Notes under the pieces: generated by a model
Seen by the model: the letters and a program-made list of their open reading frames with translations, nothing else
Database searches by the model: none
Told to the model about the DNA's origin: nothing
NCBI GenBank assembly: GCA_025451995.1
Contig: JANWJE010000138.1
Span: 16,262 to 80,261 of the forward strand
DNA: 64,000 bases
Origin: Parachlamydiaceae bacterium
Lineage (GTDB): Bacteria > Chlamydiota > Chlamydiia > Chlamydiales > Parachlamydiaceae
Direction of reading: 5' to 3'
Program-made: the position numbers and the translations under genes
Part shown: piece by piece, positions 1-7,714 of the stretch
Position numbering within the stretch: position 1 is the stretch's first letter
Layout: every line of letters begins with the position of its first letter

Positions 1-558
1 TTGAAGATTCAGTAATTCCCTGCATTGTGGAATCGATAATTCTGTAAGTTCGAGGTAGAGAGAAACCCGACCAAAAAAAGCTGTGCTATTGATGATATTT
101 TTATCAATCCAAGTCGAGATAGAACCGCATAAAATAAGGATAATCGATGGATGGTTTTGCAGGACAAGATCCCACCAAACTTTTAACTTAGAGGTAAAAG
201 TCGGATCTTTTGAACCCATCCACGAAATCTCATCAAAGAGAATTACAGTAGGTTTTGCGGTAAGATGTTTTGATAGATGAGCAAAACCATCACTCCAATC
301 TGTGAAAGTAAAAGGAGGAAGATTGAACAAAGTCGTAAGTTCACGAGCAAAGGCTTCACGCTGATTCTGCGCTGTCACCCCTTTAACTGGAGCCAGCCCA
401 CTAAAGGGCAAAAAAACCTTACCTTTTCCGAATTCTTCGGCAAGACGGCTTTTCCCTATTCGACGACGACCTTTAATGACAACAAGACAGGCTCGACCTG
501 ACTTTGATAGATCTTCCAGCCTTCGTAACTCGTTATCTCTTCCGACAAATGGTTTCAT
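1..558 (-). CDS. AAA ATPase, archaeal-type (ATPase_2/DUF234-like), partial
   Basis: The 3' part of this gene lies beyond the left edge; 186 codons are visible without a stop. The product starts MKPFVGRDNELRRLEDL, typical of the archaeal ATPase family (PF01637) and its bacterial relatives. A Walker A motif GRRRIGKSR lies near residues 30-38, a Walker B segment VILFDEISW near 106-114, and an LCGS sensor-like stretch near 144-147. The protein should bind and hydrolyse ATP; its client is unknown, and members are often encoded in variable or mobile regions. The ATG at 556-558 is the only start consistent with the conserved N-terminus. No good ribosome binding site precedes it, but a strong palindrome lies 40-80 bases upstream (600-635). 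Confidence 0.85.
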   Translation of the reverse strand, partial: MKPFVGRDNELRRLEDLSKSGRACLVVIKGRRRIGKSRLAEEFGKGKVFLPFSGLAPVKGVTAQNQREAFARELTTLFNLPPFTFTDWSDGFAHLSKHLTAKPTVILFDEISWMGSKDPTFTSKLKVWWDLVLQNHPSIILILCGSISTWIDKNIINSTAFFGRVSLYLELTELSIPQCRELLNLQ

Positions 559-599
559 ATAGTCTATGATAAATGAGCATGATGTTTACGTCAATTTAT

Positions 600-635
600 T
601 ATGCTCAAAATTGACATTTGTCAGTTTCGAGCATA
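600..635. promoter_or_regulatory. 36-bp palindrome upstream of the ATPase gene (operator-like)
   Basis: Two 16-base arms (600-615 and 620-635) are inverted copies matching at 14 of 16 positions and separated by 4 bases; each arm contains TATGCTC and TGAC. A further half-site (TGAGCAT) occurs at 574-580, and the stretch 590-597/608-615 (GTCAATTT/AAATTGAC) forms a second nested inverted repeat. Position and symmetry suggest a dimeric regulator site or transcript hairpin controlling the divergent ATPase gene. No cognate regulator is visible in the window. Confidence 0.5.
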
Positions 636-694
636 ACATATTCCTTAAGTTGCTGATTATAGGTTAAAAGGAAAAACAAAAATATTCTTTAATT

Positions 695-987
695 TCAACG
701 TTTCTTGCAAATGCGTTTTAGATTTAGGGCTCTTTCTGCCATAAATTCAGCCCCGACTATCTTACAATCGACAAACTGTACGTCTTGAAAATGACAGGCA
801 TCCAACTTGGGAAGGCTCAGATTACAGTTGGTGAAGACGCATGTAGAAAATTTAGCATTGCGAAGAATTGATTCCGAAAAGTCACAGCTCATGAAAGAGC
901 AAGAGTTAAAGACGTATCCCTCTAAGGATTATTTTGAGAAATTCTCTGATTTGAATATTTTTCTTCGTTGCTTATCACATGGGTCAT
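695..987 (-). pseudogene. Pentapeptide-repeat protein, frameshifted and truncated
   Basis: An ATG at 985-987 opens a frame (MTHVISNEEKYSNQRIS...) that stops after 21 codons at 922-924. The adjacent frame, open from 928 to 695, then carries a run of A/C-(D/N)-(L/F)-type pentapeptides (FNSCSF, MSCDF, FSTCVF, FTNCNLS, FQDVQF) characteristic of the pentapeptide-repeat family (PF00805), a right-handed beta helix. Joining the two frames near 925-930 gives a sensible protein start. The repeat run ends abruptly in an unrelated basic tail (NLKRICKKR), so the 3' end also looks lost. It sits 22 bases downstream of the broken ABC exporter on the same strand. No function is likely to remain. Confidence 0.6.
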
Positions 988-1008
988 TGTCACTGATCCT
1001 TCATCTGA

Positions 1009-2578
1009 TTAGTAAGGGGCCTCAGGCAGGAAGCCTCCTGATTGCATGTCCCACATGCGTGCATAATGTCCTGCCTTAGCTATTAATTCACTATGGGAGC
1101 CTTCTTCTACTACTTTCCCTTGCTCAAAGACCAAGATTCGATCCATTTTAGTAAGCGTTGAAAGTCTATGAGCAATGACGAGAGTGGTTCGATTTTGCAT
1201 GACGCGCTCTAAACTTTCTTGGATGAATTGTTCTGTGACTGAATCAAGCGACGATGTAGCTTCGTCTAAGATAAGAATAGGAGCACTTGCTAACATAGCA
1301 CGAGCGATGGCGATCCTTTGTCGTTCCCCTCCCGACAACTTCGTTCCTCGTTCACCAACCAACGATGCATAGCCATTAGGACATTTTCTAATAAATTCGT
1401 CACAATGGGCTAATTTTGCAGCTTGGATAATTTCTTCTTGAGATGCTTGAATGTTTCCATACTGTATATTCTCTTCTAAAGTGCGATGAAAAAGAAGAGG
1501 ATCTTGGGGGATAAGAGCGACCTGCTTATGCAAAGAATCAAGTGTAATCTGGGCAATATCTTGCCCATCAATTAAAATTCTTCCCTTTGTAATTGGATAG
1601 AATCTCAAAATAAGGTTTACAAAAGTTGACTTCCCAGCTCCTGAGTAACCTACGAGACCTATTTTCTCTCCTCCTTTGATATGGACATCCTTATTGTCAA
1701 ATAGCTTTTTTTCTCCATATTGAAAACAAACGTTTTCGAAGATGATTTCTCCTCCTTTTACGATCAAAGGTTGTGAATAAGGAGGATCGATAACATCTTG
1801 TGGATCATTCATCACAGATAATGCTTGACTAGCAATTCCAAAGGACCTAAAAAATTGAGGCATTAAGTCTCCAGAGATCCATAAAATCATGATAACATTG
1901 AAAGTTGTATTAAAGACTTGAATTACCTCACCAGTAGTAATTTTGCTTTGGATCCAATAAAAAATCAGCAGTCCGTTTAATGTAATAATTCCTACGAGAA
2001 ATAAAAGAGATAGAGAAAAAAGCATTAACGCAACGTAATATTGGGCACGATAATTTTTTTCCTGCTCAATTTTTTGAGAAAAAGCAATTCGTTGATTCTC
2101 AAATTTGAAACGAGAAAATCAGAAGCATTGAAGTGATTTGAGTGGTCATATCCCCAATCTTATTAGACAAACTTCCCGCGAAATGTTCATTAAAATATTT
2201 AGGTGAATGATGCTGGATATGGTCAAACATGGCCATGCGGATATCAGCTTCCAGTTTAGGAAAGGCTTTGGCTCGTAAAAAATCGCGGCTACGGAAGCAA
2301 ACCTCTACAAAAAACCATAAACAAACCCCAGACACTAATAGCCACTTTAATGAATCCCAAGCTAATCCTCGGTCCATATCATAATGTGTCAAAGTATCAA
2401 TAATTAATCGCAAAAGGTAAGGCCAAACCGTAGAGTCAATGGACCAGGTAAGAGATAGCAAATATATAAAAAAGAAACTTATGGGTTGCAAGCGCACAAA
2501 TTTCCAGATAAAGGAAATTAAGTTTTTAAACGACATGCAAAGCATCTTTTTTACCAATCTTGTTCCGAGATTATACAA
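1009..2578 (-). pseudogene. ABC exporter (fused membrane and ATPase domains), frameshifted with internal deletion
   Basis: Two same-strand frames belong to one MsbA/LmrA-type half transporter. The upstream part (2578-2099) gives the N-terminal membrane helices and ends in the first cytoplasmic loop (NKIGDMTTQITSMLLI). The downstream frame, open from about 2115, resumes at the end of the second cytoplasmic loop (RFKFENQRIAFSQKIEQE) and continues through TM5-6 and a complete nucleotide-binding domain: Walker A GYSGAGKST, signature LSGGERQR, Walker B ILILDEATSSLD and H-loop IAHRLST. Joined length is about 525 residues against about 580-600 in the family, so roughly 70 residues covering TM3-TM4 appear deleted as well as the frame being lost. 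The ATPase part could still be translated from an internal ATG at 2025, but no transporter can form. Confidence 0.8.
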
Positions 2579-2734
2579 TAAATTCCGAAGAACTTCATAT
2601 GTAGAGCGCAGGAAGTGGTGTACACCAGCAAAAAAGAGATAACGAACGAGCAGAATGCAATCCGATGACTGATTGTTGTATGAGATTTCTCTATTGAATT
2701 ATCCAAATAATGTTTCACTTTGGCCTTTCTTTAA

Positions 2735-3511
2735 TTAGCAAATCAATTCATGGAAGGGCTTTACGCCATGTGCTGGTCTTAAATAAGAGCCGTTCTTGGC
2801 ATGAACCACAATTGCGTTTAATCGCCCTTCTTCTGTCATCATAATTGCTTCTTTTTTTGAGATCCATTTGCTTTTTTTTGATGTTCCCACAAGAAATTCA
2901 GTGATGACGTGTTGCTTATTTACATGAACCCCTAGAACCTCTTTAAGCTGTTTTTCAGGCTTTGCTTCTGTATATTCTTCGCGTCCCTCTATCCACCCTT
3001 CATGTTTTTTCATGGCATCAAGCAATTGGATATATTCCTCATCGTTCAGAGAGCGAATCGTGCGGCTCATATCAAATTTGGTGAAAGATTTAATCGTCTT
3101 ACGGTAGTCAATTACAGCTTTTGTATCTGGTAATCCCTCTCTGACTCCTAAATATGTGCGAACAAATTCATTTAGGGTAGAATCGATGTAAAGGGTGCCT
3201 TCTCTCAAACGTCGTATTTGAGCCTTTCTGCCGGTTTCATAGTCAGGATATACTGCGAACCAGAATTCTTTGCCTTCTTCATTAGAAATTTTTCCTGCAA
3301 AACCAATTGCACCATTTTTTCTTGCAAAATCGCCCATTACATGATTTCCTGGATTATTATTTCTCCAAGAGCGCGTACTGGCTTCTCGAATAGGCTGACC
3401 TTCATAAGCCTTCCAAAATCGTTTTAACTGATTTCCATCATTATCTGTATAAATAACAGAGTTTTCCGATCCTCCCTCAGCTTTGATCCATTTATTGTTG
3501 TAGGTCTTCAT
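2735..3511 (-). CDS. Hypothetical protein with RNNNPGN motif and C-terminal DUF3892-like segment
   Basis: The product is a 258-residue protein without signal peptide or membrane segment. Residues 47-110 (SWRNNNPGNH..., then an aromatic-rich stretch and YETGRKAQIRRL) resemble a domain seen in phage structural proteins and in some secreted peptidoglycan-active effectors. The C-terminal 60 residues (GRLNAIVVHAKNGSYLRPAHG) resemble DUF3892. The ATG at 3511 is preceded by AAGGAAATAC, a good ribosome binding site. Its start overlaps the end of the upstream gene by 20 bases, so the two are probably translated together. A cell-wall-acting secreted toxin paired with the exported upstream protein is possible, but nothing catalytic is recognisable. 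Confidence 0.7.
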   Translation of the reverse strand: MKTYNNKWIKAEGGSENSVIYTDNDGNQLKRFWKAYEGQPIREASTRSWRNNNPGNHVMGDFARKNGAIGFAGKISNEEGKEFWFAVYPDYETGRKAQIRRLREGTLYIDSTLNEFVRTYLGVREGLPDTKAVIDYRKTIKSFTKFDMSRTIRSLNDEEYIQLLDAMKKHEGWIEGREEYTEAKPEKQLKEVLGVHVNKQHVITEFLVGTSKKSKWISKKEAIMMTEEGRLNAIVVHAKNGSYLRPAHGVKPFHELIC

Positions 3512-3980
3512 GTATTTCCTTTGCTTCTAATGTTGCAGCTGTATGGATATGCGAAATCAATGTTCCCAAATATCCCTGCACAATGACTTGTTTATTTAAA
3601 AATGGAAGGGGACTTTCTTCGTCTCCAACAGCAATCAACTGAATCCATCCATTTTTATCCGAGTGATATAAATCTTCTGTGAGATAGTTGGATTCAATGA
3701 GCTGTCGAATTTCTAGAGCAGGCACTTCCAATATCCATCGAGTTTCAGGCATATCGCCATCTTCAATGCTTTCATAATTAGGCGTTCCGGGAAATGTATG
3801 ACGGATGAGCTTGGCTCTTATTGTGATATAGGGTAGAGGAATCGTTCGGTCATCATCCACTGGATGGACATAGTTTGTAGGATAGACAATTTCTTCCCGA
3901 TCAAGGTTGTGAGAGAGCAGGTATATTGGAGAGAAGAAAGTGATAATAGCTTGCAATGCAAGAAAAATTCTTAAATACAT
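3492..3980 (-). CDS. Exported DUF4431-like protein
   Basis: The product has 162 residues. Residues 1-24 form a hydrophobic secretion signal (MYLRIFLALQAIITFF...) without a lipobox Cys. The mature part contains FPGTPNYESIEDGDMPE and later VIVQGYLGTLISHIHT, which match the layout of DUF4431 (a small periplasmic domain of unknown function). It is the first gene of a two-gene unit, overlapping the following gene by 20 bases. An exported protein next to a possible wall-active partner is the usual layout of a periplasmic immunity/toxin pair, but that role is inference. No strong ribosome binding site precedes the ATG. Confidence 0.75.
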   Translation of the reverse strand: MYLRIFLALQAIITFFSPIYLLSHNLDREEIVYPTNYVHPVDDDRTIPLPYITIRAKLIRHTFPGTPNYESIEDGDMPETRWILEVPALEIRQLIESNYLTEDLYHSDKNGWIQLIAVGDEESPLPFLNKQVIVQGYLGTLISHIHTAATLEAKEIHEDLQQ

Positions 3981-4225
3981 AATTTTAAACCAGTTGATGA
4001 ATCATAATAAACGAATACAGCAATTTATTCTAGTGGATAAATAAATTTATGGAAGAGCTTGACACTCACGTATACGTTATTCCATGTAATGAAGCCATCC
4101 TTACCAAGAATAAGTCCTCCTCTAATTTTTTTAGATAAATGACGCGCTTAATAAAAATCTTTACTTCAAACAGGATCTATGAGAGTATCTTTTATTTCCA
4201 TCATTTGAATTCATGGGGAATTGCA

Positions 4226-4597
4226 ATGTCGTTTTCTTTTGTAAATTTTCATTCTTTTACACCGCATCATTCTGTGGAATGTTCTCTTTGTCTAGAAATT
4301 TGTGATGGAAAATTTTTTTCAAAAAGAGTTGTAGCACACACGTCAACAAATTCTAATATTACTCATTGTTTTCACTCGCATTGTCTTAGAGATTGGGTGG
4401 AAATACGGCAAGGTGAAGCTACATGTCCCCTTTGCAAGATGACAATTATTATCAAAAGAAATACAACATTTACAAATAGAATTGTTGATGTTTTTAACAG
4501 TATTAATTATTCAAATCTATTAAATGAACGTATTTTAGTGATGGCATTACAGACTCCAGGACGATTTATGGTAACCCATACCTCACAAAATAATTAA
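4226..4597 (+). CDS. RING-finger-like protein (candidate E3 ubiquitin ligase effector)
   Basis: The product has 123 residues from the ATG at 4226, chosen because GGGG at 4214-4217 lies at ribosome-binding distance; an in-frame ATG at 4139 would add 29 residues without such a site. The sequence shows a RING-H2-like zinc frame: CSLC near residues 19-22, then HCFHSHCLRDW with the typical H-x-F-H-x2-C-L-x2-W spacing, then CPLC. The Cys normally two residues before the first His is absent, so zinc ligation may be atypical. RING proteins in bacteria are usually effectors delivered into eukaryotic cells that recruit E2 enzymes. That use here is inferred from the fold alone. The C-terminal 45 residues are unrecognised. 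Confidence 0.7.
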   Translation: MSFSFVNFHSFTPHHSVECSLCLEICDGKFFSKRVVAHTSTNSNITHCFHSHCLRDWVEIRQGEATCPLCKMTIIIKRNTTFTNRIVDVFNSINYSNLLNERILVMALQTPGRFMVTHTSQNN

Positions 4598-4655
4598 TAA
4601 ATATCTTTTATATTAGCTAATTTAATTTTTAAATTTTTTAGTTTGAAATACAGAA

Positions 4656-4928
4656 ATGAATAATGACGAAATGTGGTATGTACTAAAAAGAGCCATTCTT
4701 GAAGTACTGCCTGAATATGCCGATAGGGAAATTGGATTTGATGAAAGCTTGAAAGCTTTAGGGGCTAACTCCGTCGATCGCGCGGAAATTTTAATGGTGA
4801 CTATGGAGTCATTAGGACTCAAAGTTCCAATGGTTGAATTTTCCAGTGCAACAAATATAGGCGAATTAATTGCAATTCTGCATCTTCACACCATAAAGGC
4901 ACGGTCATCTCTGGAACAAAAGCCTTAG
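4656..4928 (+). CDS. acpK: Discrete acyl carrier protein, AcpK type (donor ACP of the beta-branching cassette)
   Basis: The product is a 90-residue ACP with the phosphopantetheine attachment motif GANSVDRAEI (Ser about residue 39). The form GANS(I/V)DRAEI is characteristic of the free-standing ACP in HMG-CoA-synthase cassettes of trans-AT systems (AcpK of the bacillaene pathway). It should carry malonyl, decarboxylated to acetyl by the KS at 7715-8980, and hand acetyl to the HCS encoded 18 bases downstream. It is the first gene of a three-gene + strand unit. The region before it (4598-4655) is AT-rich with no clear ribosome binding site. Confidence 0.9.
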   Translation: MNNDEMWYVLKRAILEVLPEYADREIGFDESLKALGANSVDRAEILMVTMESLGLKVPMVEFSSATNIGELIAILHLHTIKARSSLEQKP

Positions 4929-4946
4929 TATAAGGTATAGTAAAAT

Positions 4947-6179
4947 ATGTCAGTTGGAATCGAGTCGATTAATGTGTATGTAGGGCAAGCCTCATTGAGC
5001 ATACGCACTTTGTTTGAAAGGCGCTTTCTAGATCTTTCCCGTTTCGATAACCTGATGATGGAGAAAAAATCGGTTAGCCTTCCTTGTGAAGATCCTGTGA
5101 CCAATGCTGTTAATGCCGCTAAACCCATTATCGATCCCTTATCGGATCATGATCGGAACAAAATAGAGCTACTCATTACATCGACTGAATCTGGCCTTGA
5201 TTTTGGAAAATCATTAAGCACATATATTCATGACTATTTAGGGCTAAATCGCAAATGCCGATTATTTGAAGTTAAGCAAGCATGCTACGGGGGAACTGCC
5301 GCTTTGCAAATGGCTGCTAACTTCATCATGTCCAATGCCTCACCAGGTGCAAAAGCTTTAGTAGTAGCAACGGATGCCGCTCGCGCTGCAGCTAAAATGA
5401 CCTATGCTGAACCCTCACAAGGTGTTGCTGCTGTAGCGATGCTTGTGAGCCAAACACCCGATGTTTTTGCACTAGATTTTGGTGCAAATGGATATCATAG
5501 CTATGAAGTTATGGATACTTGCCGCCCTGAACCGGATATTGAGACAGGTGATGCTGACTTATCACTCCTTTCCTATTTGGATTGTTTAGAAGCCAGCTTC
5601 AGATCGTATAGTGAACGGGTAGTGGGAGCAGACTTCCAAGAGACATTCGACTACTTAGCTTTTCATACACCCTTTGGAGGAATGGTCAAAGGAGCTCATC
5701 GCAATATGATGCGCAAATTCAAACGCTCCCCCCCAGAGTTAATTCAAACTGATTTTGAAAAACGGGCTTGGCCATCTCTGCAATATTGCTGTCAAGTCGG
5801 CAATGTTTATTCTGCTACACTATACTTAGCCCTCTGCAGCCTGATAGACCATGCAGATGTCGCGATGCCCAGGCGTGTAGGCCTCTATTCCTATGGATCA
5901 GGATGTTCTTCAGAATTTTATAGCGGTGTGATTACACAAACAAGTCAAAGAAAATTAGCTTTATTAGGAATCCGCAAAGCTTTAGATAGACGCCATGCTT
6001 TAACCATGGAAGAATACGACCGGCTTCTTGATTTAAATGCTGAATGGAAATTTGGTATCAAAGATAAAATGATGAATTTATCTGATTTTTCATCAATTTA
6101 TGATAAACAATTAGCGGGAAAGAAATTTCTCATTTTGAAAGAAGTGAATAATTACCACCGAAAATATGAGTGGAGTTAG
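4947..6179 (+). CDS. pksG: HMG-CoA synthase-like enzyme for beta-branching (HCS)
   Basis: The product has 410 residues, full length for the family. It condenses acetyl-ACP with a beta-ketoacyl intermediate on the assembly-line ACP to give an HMG-like branch. The catalytic Cys is C113 in VKQACYGGTAAL, the general-base Glu is E81 in TSTESGLDFGKS, and the His is H240 in LAFHTPFGG; all three are present. It lies between the AcpK-like ACP and ECH2, the canonical order. An AAGG ribosome binding site precedes the ATG. Together with the two enoyl-CoA hydratases and the decarboxylating KS it makes a complete cassette. Confidence 0.95.
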   Translation: MSVGIESINVYVGQASLSIRTLFERRFLDLSRFDNLMMEKKSVSLPCEDPVTNAVNAAKPIIDPLSDHDRNKIELLITSTESGLDFGKSLSTYIHDYLGLNRKCRLFEVKQACYGGTAALQMAANFIMSNASPGAKALVVATDAARAAAKMTYAEPSQGVAAVAMLVSQTPDVFALDFGANGYHSYEVMDTCRPEPDIETGDADLSLLSYLDCLEASFRSYSERVVGADFQETFDYLAFHTPFGGMVKGAHRNMMRKFKRSPPELIQTDFEKRAWPSLQYCCQVGNVYSATLYLALCSLIDHADVAMPRRVGLYSYGSGCSSEFYSGVITQTSQRKLALLGIRKALDRRHALTMEEYDRLLDLNAEWKFGIKDKMMNLSDFSSIYDKQLAGKKFLILKEVNNYHRKYEWS

Positions 6180-6181
6180 TT

Positions 6182-6928
6182 GTGAATCAAGTTATTAAGC
6201 TTCATTTTCCTGTACCTTCCATTGCTGTTGTCGTCCTTGAAGATCGGGCGAGCAGCAACACTTTTTCCAGAGAATTCATTGCGGGGTTGACGGATGTTTT
6301 TTACCAAATTCGCCAAAATGAAAGACTCAAAGCAGTAGTCATTCACGGTTATGATAATTATTTTTGTTGCGGTGGAACGAAAGAAGAGCTTCTCAATATC
6401 TATTTGGGGAAAATCACTTTCGCCGATCTACCATTTTACCGACTTCTCCTCGACTGTGAAATTCCAACAATCGCAGCGATGCAAGGACATGCATTAGGAG
6501 GGGGTCTCGCTTTTGGGTGTTATGCTGACTGGATCATTCTCGGAGAAGAATCCCTCTATAGCGCCAATTTTATGAAGTATGGCTTCACACCCGGAATGGG
6601 AGCGACATACATGATAGCCAAAAAATTTGGAGAACCTTTAGCACATGAGATGCTATATAGCGCGCAAAGTTACAATGGAAAAACCTTAAAAGCTCGAGGA
6701 GCTCTCGTCAACGTCGTTGAGAGAAAAGCTGTGATCCAAACAGCGATGAATCTTGCAACTGAGCTAGCTGATAAACCCAGAAATTCATTGATAATTTTGA
6801 AACAACATTTAACTCAAAAAATAAAACAGGAATTGCCTCAAATCATTGAACAGGAATTAGCGATGCACCGCATCACTTTTTCCGTGCCGGAAGTAAAAGA
6901 AAGAATCGAAGCCCTTTTTGGGAGATAG
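6182..6928 (+). CDS. pksI: Enoyl-CoA hydratase-like decarboxylase ECH2 (PksI type)
   Basis: This crotonase-fold enzyme decarboxylates the glutaconyl intermediate to leave the beta-methyl branch. The motif set FCCGGTKEELL, the oxyanion-hole region AMQGHALGGGLAFG and NFMKYGFTPGMG are typical of PksI-type ECH2 rather than of fatty-acid hydratases. I place the start at GTG 6182 (MNQVIKLHF), 5 bases behind a GGAG site and just after the HCS stop at 6177-6179; an upstream in-frame GTG at 6170 would overlap HCS by 10 bases and has no such site. The product is 248 residues. The gene ends at 6928, one base from the end of the convergent ECH1 gene. Confidence 0.92.
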   Translation: MNQVIKLHFPVPSIAVVVLEDRASSNTFSREFIAGLTDVFYQIRQNERLKAVVIHGYDNYFCCGGTKEELLNIYLGKITFADLPFYRLLLDCEIPTIAAMQGHALGGGLAFGCYADWIILGEESLYSANFMKYGFTPGMGATYMIAKKFGEPLAHEMLYSAQSYNGKTLKARGALVNVVERKAVIQTAMNLATELADKPRNSLIILKQHLTQKIKQELPQIIEQELAMHRITFSVPEVKERIEALFGR

Positions 6929-6929
6929 C

Positions 6930-7706
6930 TCAGATATTCTCTCCGTTTTCCCAAGGAAACGTCTGCTTTTCAATGAAGTTTTTAATGTTAGCCCTTACTT
7001 GAGGTTTCATCATCAGCCTGTCAAGCTCAGAAATAGCTTCTGCCTCCATTGCATCTGTGATGATCCACATTTTGCGAAAATAAGCCTTGAGATCATGGGT
7101 TGTTTCCTCATGAATTCTCTTGAGGCGCAACGTAATTTGACGCAAACTTTCATGTGGTTGTTCTGTTAACTTATCGATGAGTCCGATTCGATGTGCTTCC
7201 GAAGCATTGAGGGTTTCTGTTGTCAAAGTCATGAAGTAAGCCTTTTGATATCCAATGCGGCGAATAAGAAATGGTGTCACACATGCTGGCAAAAGTCCCC
7301 ATAAAGCCTCTGATAAGCAAAATTGTGCTTGCTGATTTCCTATCACAATGTCACTTGCAGCGGCAATTCCAACGCCTCCAGCGAGCACTTGACCTTCGAC
7401 TAATGAGATAACAATTTTAGGGGTAGTTGTAAAACGTCTGAGTAACTCCATATATTTTTTGGAGAATAGGGAGCTTGTGGTTGTTGAAGAATTCATTTGA
7501 ATGACTTCGTTGAAATCCATTCCTGTACAGAAAAAACCGCTTTCCCCTTGTAAGACGATGCATCTGCATATCGGATCCCTTTCGGCTTGATCGAGTAAAT
7601 GATGTAAATCCAGGACTAATTGCGCATTGATGCTATTGCGCTGCTTCGGCCTATGTATCGTGACGGTCAACCCGTGCGTAGCTTTCTCTATTAAAAGCGT
7701 ATCCAT
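6930..7706 (-). CDS. pksH: Enoyl-CoA hydratase-like dehydratase ECH1 (PksH type)
   Basis: This 258-residue crotonase-fold protein dehydrates the HMG-like intermediate formed by HCS, before ECH2 acts. The N-terminal RPKQRNSINAQL and the segment FFCTGMDFNEV match the PksH subfamily; a second oxyanion segment LVEGQVLAGGVGIAAASD follows. It is the second gene of a two-gene minus-strand unit with the KS-type decarboxylase (8 bases between them) and converges with ECH2, leaving one base between the two stop codons. That leaves no room for a terminator between the units. Confidence 0.92.
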   Translation of the reverse strand: MDTLLIEKATHGLTVTIHRPKQRNSINAQLVLDLHHLLDQAERDPICRCIVLQGESGFFCTGMDFNEVIQMNSSTTTSSLFSKKYMELLRRFTTTPKIVISLVEGQVLAGGVGIAAASDIVIGNQQAQFCLSEALWGLLPACVTPFLIRRIGYQKAYFMTLTTETLNASEAHRIGLIDKLTEQPHESLRQITLRLKRIHEETTHDLKAYFRKMWIITDAMEAEAISELDRLMMKPQVRANIKNFIEKQTFPWENGENI

Positions 7707-7714
7707 TGACTGAT

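Noticed and set aside
4030..4150. A minus-strand stretch that translates to a protein-like end (GKDGFITWNNVYVSVKLFH...).
   Set aside because: Only about 38 codons between stops with no start; possibly a gene remnant but no family can be named.
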